Notes: generated by a model not told the origin, from the letters alone. A stretch of 64,000 bases of DNA from Hydrogenovibrio halophilus DSM 15072 (GCF_000384235.1 NZ_KB913033.1:1557164-1621163), one strand, 5' to 3'. Positions 28,967-38,570 are shown, numbered from the stretch's first letter. Numbers and translations: made by a program.

Positions 28967-30700
28967 ATGTTTCAACGCATGTTTCCGGCACTGGTGATCA
29001 GTGTTTTGTTAGGCTTTCAGGTTGGCTGTCAGAGCACAGCCGAGCGACCGAGTGACTCAGAAAAAGCCGAGCGTTTTCAGCCCAGTGGCCATTTGGAAAA
29101 AGCGCCGAAGTTGCCTGAAGCACCGTCTGCTCCGATCCCGTCCCTCTCCGATTTTGACCCCGTGAATCCGACCCCGGAAGCATTGGCCGTGAGCGATCGC
29201 TACAGTGTGTCGGCACTGAATGTGCCCGTTGACGAGCTTCTATTACAACTGGCGGAAGACGCAGGCAAAGAGTTTGACATTCACGAGGCCGTCGCGGGCA
29301 AGGTCAGTATCAATGCGATTGAGCAGCCACTGGATCGCATTTTGAAGCGGATCGTCTCACAGGTGGATGCGGTATATACCCTGCAGAACAACGCCATTGT
29401 GATTCGGCCCGACAAGCCCTACTGGCACAGTTATGATGTGGATTATGTCAATATCGTCAAAAACATTCGGGATACCACCGTCATGAATATGTCGGTGGGG
29501 AATGTGGCCGACAATGGCGGCGGTGGTGAGCAGAGCGGCAACAGCGAATTTCGTATGGAAACCTCGGCCAATCATGGCTTTTGGGAAAGCCTGGAGGCCA
29601 GTGTCCGTGCGATGGTGGCGCCGGAAGAGGCGGTGAGGCAAGCTCCTTCCCCGCCGTCGGATACCGATTCGGATGCCGGTCGGGAAAGCACTGGATCAAA
29701 CGCTCAATCAGACAACTCTACTCAGGCATCCGCCCGGCAGCGGGTGGTGGTACACAAGGAAAGCGGCTTGATTAGTGCCTACGCAACGAACAAATCGCAT
29801 CAGCAGGTGGCGGGGTTCCTGACCAACCTAGCGGAACGCACCAATCGTCAGGTATTGATTGAGGCCACGGTGGTTGAGGTTGAACTGAGCGATGAGTATC
29901 AGGCCGGGGTGGATTGGTCCGTGTTCAATGAGTCGTCCAATACCTCCTCTCTTGTCGGCAATTCGATTGTGGGCAATAACAATAGCGTGGATCCCAATCT
30001 GAATCTGAATTTCATGCGTTTCAACTGGGATTTTGATTTGGGAGTCCGGTTTCTGCAACGTTTTGGCGACGCCAAAGTACTCTCCAGCCCCAAAATCATG
30101 GCCATGAACAATCAAACCGCCTTGCTGAAAGTGGTGAAAAACGAGGTGTATTTCACCCTGGAAGTCAATCGCGAGGCGGCCACCACCAACAGTGCCGGGG
30201 TCACCACCTTTGAAACCAACCTGCACAGTGTGCCCGTGGGCTTTATGATGCACGTCACCCCGTTTGTGAATGAAGACCGGGTGACATTGAATGTGCGTCC
30301 AACGCTGACCAGCATCATTGACTTCAAGGATGATCCCAATCCCGAACTGGCCAATGCCGGGGTGGAAAGCAAAGTACCGATTATCCGAGAACGGGAAATG
30401 GATTCGGTTTTGCGTTTGTTGAATCAGCAGACAGCGGTGATCGGCGGTTTGATTCAGGACTCCATGAACGATGTCGATTCGGGGGTGCCGGGCCTGAAGG
30501 ATTTGCCGTTTATCGGCCCGGCGTTTGATTATCAGGAAAAAGTGCAAAAGAAAACCGAGCTGATCATTTTTATCCGCCCCACCATTGTCAAAAACCCGGA
30601 CATTGAAAACGGCGATTTGCAGGCTTTTCGTCCAATGATGCGCACGAATTCCGTTCGTGAAGCCAAACCCGAGGCTGCGGACAAGGAGTCAAGCCAATGA
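28967..30700 (+). CDS. mshL: MshL-type outer-membrane secretin
   Basis: A 577-residue secretin. The N-terminus looks like a lipoprotein signal (hydrophobic segment then FQVGC, Cys 21), although the -3 position is not a classical lipobox residue. An STN-like N0 domain (YSVSALNVPVDELLLQLAED) follows, then a secretin N domain split by a Ser/Gly-rich insertion (about 180-250). The C-terminal secretin domain (about 290-555) has VLIEATVVEVELSDEYQAGV and the signature VPGLKDLPFIGPAF preceded by VIGGLIQD. It forms the outer-membrane exit ring. It is followed by mshN with a 4-base ATGA overlap. Confidence 0.9.
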   Translation: MFQRMFPALVISVLLGFQVGCQSTAERPSDSEKAERFQPSGHLEKAPKLPEAPSAPIPSLSDFDPVNPTPEALAVSDRYSVSALNVPVDELLLQLAEDAGKEFDIHEAVAGKVSINAIEQPLDRILKRIVSQVDAVYTLQNNAIVIRPDKPYWHSYDVDYVNIVKNIRDTTVMNMSVGNVADNGGGGEQSGNSEFRMETSANHGFWESLEASVRAMVAPEEAVRQAPSPPSDTDSDAGRESTGSNAQSDNSTQASARQRVVVHKESGLISAYATNKSHQQVAGFLTNLAERTNRQVLIEATVVEVELSDEYQAGVDWSVFNESSNTSSLVGNSIVGNNNSVDPNLNLNFMRFNWDFDLGVRFLQRFGDAKVLSSPKIMAMNNQTALLKVVKNEVYFTLEVNREAATTNSAGVTTFETNLHSVPVGFMMHVTPFVNEDRVTLNVRPTLTSIIDFKDDPNPELANAGVESKVPIIREREMDSVLRLLNQQTAVIGGLIQDSMNDVDSGVPGLKDLPFIGPAFDYQEKVQKKTELIIFIRPTIVKNPDIENGDLQAFRPMMRTNSVREAKPEAADKESSQ

Positions 30701-32856
30701 GTGTGCTGTTGGAAGCGCTCAAAAAAGCCGCCAACGAAAAAAAGCGAACCGATCCTGCCGTTTCGCAACATGAGCCTGAGGAAGCCCATACGTCCCGTCC
30801 GAGCCGTGAGGCCATGAATCAGACTCTTGCCAGGGATCGCAAACCGCCCAGAGTCCAGCCATCTTCCCGAAACCCAACTGAGAAACCATCAAACGAAGGG
30901 ACCGTCAGTCAAAGCGAGGTTTCCGCCTCCGCATTGGACTCCGCTCCGGCTGAGTTGCTGGACGAAACCCCAGCGGAAGCCACGTCTGACCCTGAGCTAG
31001 CTTCTCCCCCAGAGCCTGAATCAGAATCTGGACCAGAACCGGCCGTTTCCCCGGGCGCCACTGAAGGAGCGTTGACCCTGCGTACCGAAGACGCAGCCCC
31101 GGAATCCCCATTGTCGGAGCCGTCCGGCGCAGACGAACCGGACGTGTCACAAGATTCACATCAACAGGCGGCTCTTGCCGCGACGGAAGACGAAGCGTCT
31201 GTGAAAAGCGCGCCTGCTGCGTCTGAAGAAACCGGTTTTACATTACGGGAGCAGAATGATTCGGCCTCACCGGGCGATGGGAGCTCGCAGGCGCTTGACC
31301 TGGAAACCCGGCTGGCCCTGGCCAGTGATGATGCGTCTTCCTTTGAAGCGGAGAGAGGCGCGTTTTCCGAGACAGGCGAGTCTGAATCTGAACCAGATTC
31401 CGGATCAGATCAGACACCGGAACCGGAGTCGTCTTCTGCGTTTTCCGACGAAACGGTGGAAGAAACCGGGGCCCAGAGGTCCGACAACCCACTTCCGGCG
31501 CAAGGGTCGGAAACCACGGAGGTTGACGAAGCGGACAAAGTCGACATGGCGACGGCGGATTCTTCGCAATCACGTGCGTCTGAGCCGGTTGAGAAAGCCG
31601 CGGATTCCGATGCCCAGAATGAGTGGAGCCTGTCCAAGATTCCCGGTTACGCCAATAACGAGGCGCCCAGAAAACCGGTCTCCGAGAAAAAAAGTCGGCA
31701 ATGGCTGCAGGTGATGCAATCGGGGCAGCGCCAGCCGAGCCGACGTTATCGCTGGGTTTTGGGTCTGTTGATCGCCCTGCTGGTCGCCACAGGGTTGTTG
31801 GTTTTTGGCTTTCTCTATTTTTATCAATCTCAGTCGCAACTGGATCAGTCGCTGGCGCGTTACCAATTGCCACTGCCAGAAAATTCCAATCAAGCCGATC
31901 AACCGACTTCCGTCACTCTGCCGGAGGAGGTAGTGGATGCTTCACCGGACTCGGCGACCGATTCTGCAGAGCAAGCCAGGGAGGCGCGCCAGGAACCGGC
32001 GGCTGAGCCATCGACAGAACGATTGTCAGAGCGAACATCAGAGGCTTCGGAAGCAAACGGTGTCAGCGAAACAGCGGAGCAGAAGCAGACATCCGCTCCG
32101 ACGGCGACAGAGGCCAAACCCTCGGCATCGCAAGAGATGGATGCCCCTTCAGAATCGACCGCTGAACCGCCTTCTCAAGCACCTGACTCGTCTTCCGAGC
32201 GCCCGTCCCGCACCGAGGAGACTCAAGATGCCGCCCGGCCGTCTCAACGCTTAAGCATTCGTTCGGACGGTGCGTCACAAACCCTGAAATCGGCCTATGC
32301 GGCCTATCAGCGAGGGCAGTGGCAAGAGGCCAAATCGCATTATCAGACGTTGTTGCGTCAAGAGCCGGAAAATCTGGCGGCGATGATGGGAATCGCTGCC
32401 GTTCATGTGAAAGAGCAGGCCTACTCCAAAGCCATGCAAAGCTATCAGAAAATTCTGCGGTTGCACCCTGGTAATGAAAACGCGCTGGCCGCACAAGCCG
32501 CTTTGGCAGGGGTGTTTGCTCAGAACCCGGACAATATCCGGCAACTGAAAAACTGGGCACAAAAATGGCCGGACCAGCCTCAGCTTCAGGCCGCTCTGGG
32601 ACGATACTATGCGCAGAATCGGGACTGGCTTCAGGCCCAATCGCATTTTTTCAAGGCGTTTGAGTTGGTGCCGAAAAAAGCCGATTATGCGCATAATCTG
32701 GCGGTAAGCCTGGATCAGCTGGGGAAATACCGCCTCGCCAGAGACTATTACCGCAAGGCGTTGACGCTTTCCGAATCGGCGCTTTCAGCCCCCCAGCAGG
32801 CAAGCATTCGGGCACGGATCGACGTTCTGAATCAATTCTTGTCAGAGGAGTCCTGA
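30697..32856 (+). CDS. mshN: MshN-like TPR protein with acidic low-complexity N-terminus
   Basis: A 719-residue bitopic membrane protein. It starts with SVLLEALKKAANEKKRTD, a motif shared by MshN and GspB-type partners of secretion ATPases. About 300 residues of Glu/Ser/Pro/Ala-rich sequence follow, then one membrane helix (about 351-374), a second disordered stretch, and TPR-like repeats (about 530-700: AYQRGQWQEAKSHYQTLL, AYSKAMQSYQKILRLHPGNENAL). The disordered region is much longer than expected for MshN. Its start overlaps the mshL stop, and mshE begins directly after its stop. Confidence 0.78.
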   Translation: MSVLLEALKKAANEKKRTDPAVSQHEPEEAHTSRPSREAMNQTLARDRKPPRVQPSSRNPTEKPSNEGTVSQSEVSASALDSAPAELLDETPAEATSDPELASPPEPESESGPEPAVSPGATEGALTLRTEDAAPESPLSEPSGADEPDVSQDSHQQAALAATEDEASVKSAPAASEETGFTLREQNDSASPGDGSSQALDLETRLALASDDASSFEAERGAFSETGESESEPDSGSDQTPEPESSSAFSDETVEETGAQRSDNPLPAQGSETTEVDEADKVDMATADSSQSRASEPVEKAADSDAQNEWSLSKIPGYANNEAPRKPVSEKKSRQWLQVMQSGQRQPSRRYRWVLGLLIALLVATGLLVFGFLYFYQSQSQLDQSLARYQLPLPENSNQADQPTSVTLPEEVVDASPDSATDSAEQAREARQEPAAEPSTERLSERTSEASEANGVSETAEQKQTSAPTATEAKPSASQEMDAPSESTAEPPSQAPDSSSERPSRTEETQDAARPSQRLSIRSDGASQTLKSAYAAYQRGQWQEAKSHYQTLLRQEPENLAAMMGIAAVHVKEQAYSKAMQSYQKILRLHPGNENALAAQAALAGVFAQNPDNIRQLKNWAQKWPDQPQLQAALGRYYAQNRDWLQAQSHFFKAFELVPKKADYAHNLAVSLDQLGKYRLARDYYRKALTLSESALSAPQQASIRARIDVLNQFLSEES

Positions 32857-34542
32857 GTGGCACAACCGGTTCGACTTGGCGACAAACTGGTCAATGAAGG
32901 CTACATCACGCCCGATCAACTGCGCATTGCGCTGACCGAACAGAAACTCTCCGGCAAAAAGCTGGGCGAGGTGCTGGTGCGTCTGGGTTTCCTGTCGGAA
33001 AATGCCTCGCGGGAAATGGTGGGCGATGCGGTCGGCTATACCTCCATGAGTCTGGAAGGCGTGGTCCCCGATTCGGAAGCCCTGAATCTGCTGACAGAGC
33101 CTTTTGCCCGCGCCAACATGGTCATGCCAGTCAGTTTGAGCGGCAAACGTCTGCAGGTGGCCATGGCCAATCCGGACGACATTCTGCTGCTCGACAAGAT
33201 CAAACGCCACATCCGCGAAGAAGAGGTTCAACTGGAACCGGTTCTGGTTGTGGAAAACGAAATTCAGAGCGCCATTGATCACTTTTACGGTTACGAATTG
33301 TCCATCGACGGCATCATTCGTGAGCTGGAGACCGGTCAGGCTGATTTGACTTCGCTGGCCGAGGACGATGAATACTCTCAGCCCATGGTGCGCCTGATCG
33401 ACAACATTCTGACCGATGCGGTCAAGAAAGAGGCTTCGGACATTCACTTTGAACCCGAAGCGTTTTTTATTCGCATCCGTTACCGCCTGGACGGGGTATT
33501 GCAACAGGTTCGCCTGTTACACAAAAGTTTCTGGTCGGCCATGGTGGTGCGACTGAAGGTCATGGCCGATCTGGATCTGACCGATCAGCGCTTGCCTCAG
33601 GATGGGCACATGGATCTGGTGGTGCACGGTCGTCAGATCGACTTTCGTGTCTCTTCCCTGCCGGGCACGCACGGCGAAAACTTTGTGTTGCGGATTCTGG
33701 ATCGCCACCGTGGCATCATCCCTCTGGACGAGCTGGGGCTGGATCCGGACAGTTATCAGGAACTCAGAATCATGATGTCGCGCCCAACCGGTATTCTGCT
33801 GGTGACGGGGCCGACCGGTTCCGGGAAAACCACCACCCTGTATTCGGTGTTGCGGGAAATGGATCAGGAAGGGGTCAACATTATGACGCTGGAAGACCCG
33901 GTGGAATACCCGATGCAGCGGATTCGCCAGACCCAGGTCAATGAAGAAATCGGCATGACGTTCGCCGCCGGGATCCGTGCGCTGATGCGACAGGACCCTG
34001 ACATCATTCTGGTAGGTGAGATCCGTGACGGTGAAACCGCCGAAATGGCCTTGCGTGCTTCCATGACCGGGCATCAGGTGTACGCCACCTTGCACACCAA
34101 CTCGGCCATTGGCGCGATTCCGCGTCTTCTGGACATTGGCATGTCCCGTTCCATTCTTTCGGGCAATCTGATCGGGGTCGTGGCGCAACGTCTGGCCAGA
34201 CGTCTGTGCTCTGAATGCAAAGAAGCCTATGAGCCGGAACCCTTTGAAAAAGAGGTGCTGGGATTCAAGCCCGAGGAGGAAATTATCCAGTATCGTGCAG
34301 TCGGTTGCGAAGCCTGCAATCATACCGGTTATCGAGGACGACTGGCGATTCTGGAAACCTTGCGATTCACCGATGAAATGGATGCGCTGCTGCTGGAGGG
34401 CGGATCGCAATATCAGATATTGCAGAAGGCGGTGGAGCAAGGGTTCTCGCCGATGCTGAACAACGCATTGAAGTGGGTGCGTCAGGGCGAAACCACGCTG
34501 GATGAAATCAGCCGGATTGTCGATCTGACGGAGCTGGTGTAG
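32857..34542 (+). CDS. mshE: MshE-type assembly ATPase (GspE/PilB family)
   Basis: Hexameric ATPase that powers pilin polymerisation, 561 residues. The N-terminal domain LGDKLVNEGYITPDQLRIALTEQK matches the MshEN-type domain that binds cyclic-di-GMP in MshE. It has Walker A GPTGSGKTTTL (about 317-327), an Asp box LEDPVEYPM, Walker B IILVGEIRDGETAEMAL, and a His box GHQVYATLHTNSA. A zinc tetra-Cys motif CSECKE (about 450) and CEACNHTGYRGR (about 484) is present. It starts with GTG 32857, directly after the mshN TGA, with GAGGAG upstream. Confidence 0.93.
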   Translation: MAQPVRLGDKLVNEGYITPDQLRIALTEQKLSGKKLGEVLVRLGFLSENASREMVGDAVGYTSMSLEGVVPDSEALNLLTEPFARANMVMPVSLSGKRLQVAMANPDDILLLDKIKRHIREEEVQLEPVLVVENEIQSAIDHFYGYELSIDGIIRELETGQADLTSLAEDDEYSQPMVRLIDNILTDAVKKEASDIHFEPEAFFIRIRYRLDGVLQQVRLLHKSFWSAMVVRLKVMADLDLTDQRLPQDGHMDLVVHGRQIDFRVSSLPGTHGENFVLRILDRHRGIIPLDELGLDPDSYQELRIMMSRPTGILLVTGPTGSGKTTTLYSVLREMDQEGVNIMTLEDPVEYPMQRIRQTQVNEEIGMTFAAGIRALMRQDPDIILVGEIRDGETAEMALRASMTGHQVYATLHTNSAIGAIPRLLDIGMSRSILSGNLIGVVAQRLARRLCSECKEAYEPEPFEKEVLGFKPEEEIIQYRAVGCEACNHTGYRGRLAILETLRFTDEMDALLLEGGSQYQILQKAVEQGFSPMLNNALKWVRQGETTLDEISRIVDLTELV

Positions 34543-34547
34543 GCCTT

Positions 34548-35753
34548 ATGCAGACTTATCGTTTTCAGGGGATTAACCGCTTTGGCAAACGCGTTCGTGG
34601 CGAAATGCTGGCCAGTAATGAAAAAGATCTGGAGCGACGTCTTCGTGATACACACATCGAGTTACTGACGGCCAAGGTCAAAACCAACGCTTGGTGGCAG
34701 TCACTGAGCCGCAGCCGTGTCACCCGCCGCGATGTGATTGTGATGACCAATCAGTTTCGTCAACTGCTCAAAGCCGGGGTGTCGCTGATGGAGATCATCG
34801 ATGACCTCAGGCGAACCTATGAAAATGACCAGGTACGCGAAATGCTGACCGTGATTTACGAATCCATGGAAGGGGGCGAGACCTTCTCCAGTGCATTGCG
34901 GCCTTATGAGAGCACATTCGGACGGGTGTATCTGAGTCTGGTGGCGGTGGGTGAGCGGACCGGCCAGCTGGAGAACGTGCTTGAAAAGTTGGAATCGGCC
35001 CTGCAGTGGGAAGAATCCCTGGCCTCAAAAGCCAAAAAAGTGATGATTTACCCGAGCATTGTGGGGTTGGTGGTGTTGTCTGTGGTGATGCTGATGATGC
35101 TGTTTGTGGTGCCGGAATTGTTGACCTTTATTCAGCAGATGGGGGGAGAACTCGGGTTTGCCACCGCGTCCCTGATTGCGACCTCGGAATTCATCCAAAA
35201 CAATATTTTGATTCTGATGGCGCTGCCGTTTGTGATCACCGCCTTGGTCAAGGCCTGGTTGAAGCGTTCGCAACAGTTTCGGCTCTGGTATGATCGCCAT
35301 CTGTTCAAACTGCCCTTGATTGGCGGGGTGTTGTATAAGATCAAAGTCGCACGCCTCGCGGGAACCCTGGCGGTCATGTACGCCTCGGGGGTGAATTTTC
35401 GTGACAGTCTGGCGTTGTCGGGCGAAGTCACCAGCAATGCTTACATGGAACAGACGGTGCGCAATGCCATTCGCCTGATTGAAGAAGGGGAAATGATTTA
35501 CCGGGCCTTTGAAGAATCGGACATTTTTCCGCCGATGGCGATTCGAATGGTTCGCATTGGCGAGCAAAGCGGTAATATGGACGATGCGTTGCATCACGTC
35601 AGCGAATATTATGACAACGCCGCCAAGGAAATGATTGAAAAAATCGAGCCGGCGGTCGAACCCATTCTGACTGTGGTGATGGCGGTGATCGTGGGCTGGG
35701 TGATGATGGCCGTGCTTGGACCGGTGTATGACACCATTTCTCAGGTGCAGTAG
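34548..35753 (+). CDS. mshG: MshG-type inner-membrane platform protein (GspF/PilC family)
   Basis: A 401-residue polytopic platform protein with two GspF domains (about 65-190 and 270-395). Each has the pattern of a helical bundle followed by membrane helices; MIYPSIVGLVVLSVVMLMMLFVVPEL is the first helix pair and AVMAVIVGWVMMAVLGPVYDTI the last. MTNQFRQLLKAGVSLMEI is typical of the first domain. It starts 5 bases after mshE. Its stop codon lies inside a 21-bp tandem duplication shared with the next gene. Confidence 0.92.
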   Translation: MQTYRFQGINRFGKRVRGEMLASNEKDLERRLRDTHIELLTAKVKTNAWWQSLSRSRVTRRDVIVMTNQFRQLLKAGVSLMEIIDDLRRTYENDQVREMLTVIYESMEGGETFSSALRPYESTFGRVYLSLVAVGERTGQLENVLEKLESALQWEESLASKAKKVMIYPSIVGLVVLSVVMLMMLFVVPELLTFIQQMGGELGFATASLIATSEFIQNNILILMALPFVITALVKAWLKRSQQFRLWYDRHLFKLPLIGGVLYKIKVARLAGTLAVMYASGVNFRDSLALSGEVTSNAYMEQTVRNAIRLIEEGEMIYRAFEESDIFPPMAIRMVRIGEQSGNMDDALHHVSEYYDNAAKEMIEKIEPAVEPILTVVMAVIVGWVMMAVLGPVYDTISQVQ

Positions 35754-35789
35754 GAGTCGGGATGGACGCAGTAGGAGTCGGGATGGACG
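35748..35789 (+). repeat. 21-bp perfect tandem duplication over a stop, RBS and start codon
   Basis: Two identical 21-bp units (35748-35768 and 35769-35789) each contain TAGGAG and GGATGGACG. The duplication gives the next gene two equally spaced AGGAG-ATG pairs (ATG 35762 and ATG 35783), adding seven in-frame codons. Confidence 0.95.
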
Positions 35790-37348
35790 CAGTTTTATAT
35801 CTCAGAGACAAAGCCATTACCGTGATCGAAACGACGGGCAAGCAGGGCTTTTTCGAGCAAAACATTGAGTGGGACGACACCGCTGCTCTGGATGAGGTAC
35901 TGAAGCGTCTTGCCGGTGCGTCTGAAGTGGCACTGGTCATCGACTTTATTGATGAAACCCTGCATTTCGAGTGGGTGCCCAAATTACTGCCCTGGGAAAA
36001 ACCGGGCTTGCAGAAACGTTTGACCGACAAGGCCAAGGGCGAAGGCGGTCTCTATGTGCATTTCAGCTGGTTGCCACTGACCCGAAAGACGGCGCAGGGA
36101 CTGACCCAGCAATTGACCATGGTGGCCAGCATTCTGCAGTCGCCCATGCTGGAAACCTTTTTCAAACAGTTGCATGCGGCGCATTTGCCGCTCACGCATG
36201 TTTACTCCTTTGCGTTTCTGATTGAGACCCTGTTTTTTCAGAGGCTGGCCCGTCGGTTGCGTTTGTCGCGCAAACAGACCAAACAGCCTTTTATGCTGGT
36301 GTTTCGGGAAACCGAACACCAGTTTCGTCAGATTTTTTTTCAGCACGGTCATTTGCGGATTGCCCGGCAGGTGGATCTGGATCCGGAGCTGGAAGAGGAT
36401 GCGATCAATCATGCCTTGATCGAGGAAACCCGGCGCGCGGTCAAATACGTTTACAATCAAAAACTGTTGGACCTCAACAGCGAAGTCGGGTTTGTGTATG
36501 TGAATGTGGCCCATCACGACGAAAGCGACATCGTGCAGCTTTACCAGGAAAATGTGGTCCAACGGAATTGGGATGCGTCCAAAACCTTTATGGTCGGGGG
36601 CGAGCTGGGGGAGTTGTTGAAGATTCCGACCAGACAAACCCAGGCCTCGACAGCCATTTTGGCTCTGTCACGTTTTATTGCTCAGGCCAAGCCGAAAACC
36701 TTTTATCAAAACCAGTACGTTCAGGCAGTGAAAGGGTATTGGCGGGGGCGCAAGGCCGCCTGGGCTCTGGGACTGATCCTTGCCATTGGTGGTCTGGTGC
36801 TGGGGCTGCAAGGGGCCATCGACGCTTGGCACCTAAACGCCCAAATCAAGGAAATGGCCCATCAGGAAACACGGTTGCAAGAGCAAAAGCAGACACTACA
36901 GTCGCGTCTGGACTTGCCTTATGACGCTCGTGACATTCAGACGACCGTCGAATTTGCCAAGGCGGTGGTCGGGCATCGGATGCAAGGCTCGTTTGAGCGT
37001 TTGTGGCAATCGTTGGGTCAGGTATTGAATCGGCATCGGCACATTGCGTTGCAGCGGCTGCGCTGGGATCAGGCTCTGCCGGTGAACCCCGATACACTCG
37101 AACTGACCATTGAGGGATGGGTTTACCCGTTTGCCCAGTCGTTTTCGCCGCCTACCGAATGGGTAAACGCGTTCACAGAAGATTTGGGCAAACGACCGGA
37201 GGTCAAAACGGTGACGCTGACTCAGCCGCCGTTGGCGGCTTCTCCGGAACAGGCTTTGAACTTGAATCAATCGGCTTTGCAAACTCAGGCGGCCCTGCCT
37301 TTTCAAATGCGAGTGGTGTTTGTTCTGACGCCTGAGGAGGGGACATGA
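35762..37348 (+). CDS. mshI: MshI-like protein (PilM/PilN or GspL architecture)
   Basis: A 528-residue protein with a cytoplasmic domain of about 325 residues, one membrane helix (about 331-352, AWALGLILAIGGLVLGL), a short coiled coil, and a periplasmic ferredoxin-like domain. In type IV pili this is PilM plus PilN; in type II secretion it is GspL. The match is by architecture and gene order, since sequence motifs are weak. Two starts, ATG 35762 and ATG 35783, are both usable because of the tandem duplication. Its stop overlaps the next start by ATGA. Confidence 0.7.
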   Translation: MDAVGVGMDAVLYLRDKAITVIETTGKQGFFEQNIEWDDTAALDEVLKRLAGASEVALVIDFIDETLHFEWVPKLLPWEKPGLQKRLTDKAKGEGGLYVHFSWLPLTRKTAQGLTQQLTMVASILQSPMLETFFKQLHAAHLPLTHVYSFAFLIETLFFQRLARRLRLSRKQTKQPFMLVFRETEHQFRQIFFQHGHLRIARQVDLDPELEEDAINHALIEETRRAVKYVYNQKLLDLNSEVGFVYVNVAHHDESDIVQLYQENVVQRNWDASKTFMVGGELGELLKIPTRQTQASTAILALSRFIAQAKPKTFYQNQYVQAVKGYWRGRKAAWALGLILAIGGLVLGLQGAIDAWHLNAQIKEMAHQETRLQEQKQTLQSRLDLPYDARDIQTTVEFAKAVVGHRMQGSFERLWQSLGQVLNRHRHIALQRLRWDQALPVNPDTLELTIEGWVYPFAQSFSPPTEWVNAFTEDLGKRPEVKTVTLTQPPLAASPEQALNLNQSALQTQAALPFQMRVVFVLTPEEGT

Positions 37349-38031
37349 AGCCATCGGTTTATCGGGGCCACTTGACCTCACAGGACCACAAAGCCTTCGC
37401 CAGACGGATGTTGTTGGTGCCGGGGCTGTTGCTGAGCGGGGTGCTGATACTGGTGCTGCTTGGCTGGCAAGCCGGTGGTGCCTGGTTGAGCGACGCTGAA
37501 CAGACGGTGAAGACTCAGGAGCGGCAACTGACGGACGTGTTGAAATCGGTGCGTTTTCTGCAGGAACAGCAGCGTTTGGTTCAGCGGTATGGCCCCGCTT
37601 ATCAGCAGTTGCTCAATGAGGGGCTGGTTCAGCGCCAGGACCGGGTGAATTGGACCGATGATCTGTTGCAGGTGCAAAAACGCTGGCAATTATCGCCTTT
37701 TGTGGTCCAGTATGAGCCGCGTCAGGCTCTGACAAAATCGTTGGCCGGGCCGTTTCCCTGGGAGAAGGATCTGTTTCGCTTTACCCGTGTGCACATTGAG
37801 GCTGGCGTGCACACTGAATCGGATTTGCAGGCCCTTTTTGATCAGGTGGCCAGCGCCTTGACCCCTTTGTTTCTGGTGGAAGGCTGCAACCTGTCTCAAC
37901 GGGTATCGAAAGTTCTGACACCGGAACAGCCGGTTCGCTTTTCTCCCAACCGATCGGCTCTGATTGCGCAATGCACGCTGTTGCTTTTTGAAGCGGAATT
38001 GCCGCCTTTTGAAACAGGAGCGCTCAAATGA
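37345..38031 (+). CDS. mshJ: MshJ/PilO/GspM-like inner-membrane protein
   Basis: A 228-residue bitopic protein: a short cytoplasmic start, one membrane helix (about 22-45), a coiled coil (SDAEQTVKTQERQLTDVLKSVRFLQEQQRLV) and a periplasmic domain. That layout is typical of PilO and GspM, which pair with PilN/GspL. Two Cys in the C-terminal part (EGCNLSQ and IAQCTLLL) could form a disulfide. It overlaps its neighbours by ATGA on both sides. The name rests on position and architecture. Confidence 0.65.
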   Translation: MKPSVYRGHLTSQDHKAFARRMLLVPGLLLSGVLILVLLGWQAGGAWLSDAEQTVKTQERQLTDVLKSVRFLQEQQRLVQRYGPAYQQLLNEGLVQRQDRVNWTDDLLQVQKRWQLSPFVVQYEPRQALTKSLAGPFPWEKDLFRFTRVHIEAGVHTESDLQALFDQVASALTPLFLVEGCNLSQRVSKVLTPEQPVRFSPNRSALIAQCTLLLFEAELPPFETGALK

Positions 38032-38567
38032 TTCGACGCTGGCTGGCAGGCTGCATTGGCGGGATAGGGCTGTGTGTGATCCAACCGGTTTGGGCCGAGG
38101 CCCCGCGTCTGTTTTTGTCGCCCGAGCAGCGCGACAGCATTGAGCGGGGGCGTCAGACGGTGGATACGACGCCGGAAGCCGCCTCAACAGAGACAACCGA
38201 TTCGGACGCCCCTTCGGCCCGGTCCAGGGCGGAGCCGGTGCGCATCAGCGCCATCATTATTACCCCGGATGGGCGTAAATGGGCACGTCGCAATGACACT
38301 TACCAACTGATGGATTCAAACGGTCAGTCAAAACGGCCCATGCAGGTAGAGCTGGCCCCGAATGTCCGTCTGAGAGTCGGCGAGGCTTATGACCCGGAAT
38401 CGGGCCAAGTGGTCCCCTTGCACCGTCTTGCAGAGGAGGCGGCACAGATGGAAGGCACAGCCACGACGGATGAGGTGGATTTAACCCGGCAGATTCAGAC
38501 CCAGCTTCCGGGGGCCAGCGATCTTTTGTTGCCAAAGGGCGCGCGAAAAACCGAGGAGACAGACTGA
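38028..38567 (+). CDS. mshK: MshK/PilP/GspB-like periplasmic protein
   Basis: A 179-residue exported protein with a signal peptide (MIRRWLAGCIGGIGLCVIQPVWA). It has a disordered Thr/Ser/Glu stretch (about 45-70), then a small domain around VRISAIIITPDGRKWARRNDTY. The pattern of an isoleucine-rich strand followed by a short turn and WA(R)xN is seen in MshK- and GspB-like proteins that contact the secretin. The C-terminus is acidic. This is a suggestion from order and layout. It is the last gene of the ATGA-linked chain; rmuC starts three bases after its stop codon. Confidence 0.55.
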   Translation: MIRRWLAGCIGGIGLCVIQPVWAEAPRLFLSPEQRDSIERGRQTVDTTPEAASTETTDSDAPSARSRAEPVRISAIIITPDGRKWARRNDTYQLMDSNGQSKRPMQVELAPNVRLRVGEAYDPESGQVVPLHRLAEEAAQMEGTATTDEVDLTRQIQTQLPGASDLLLPKGARKTEETD

Positions 38568-38570
38568 GCG

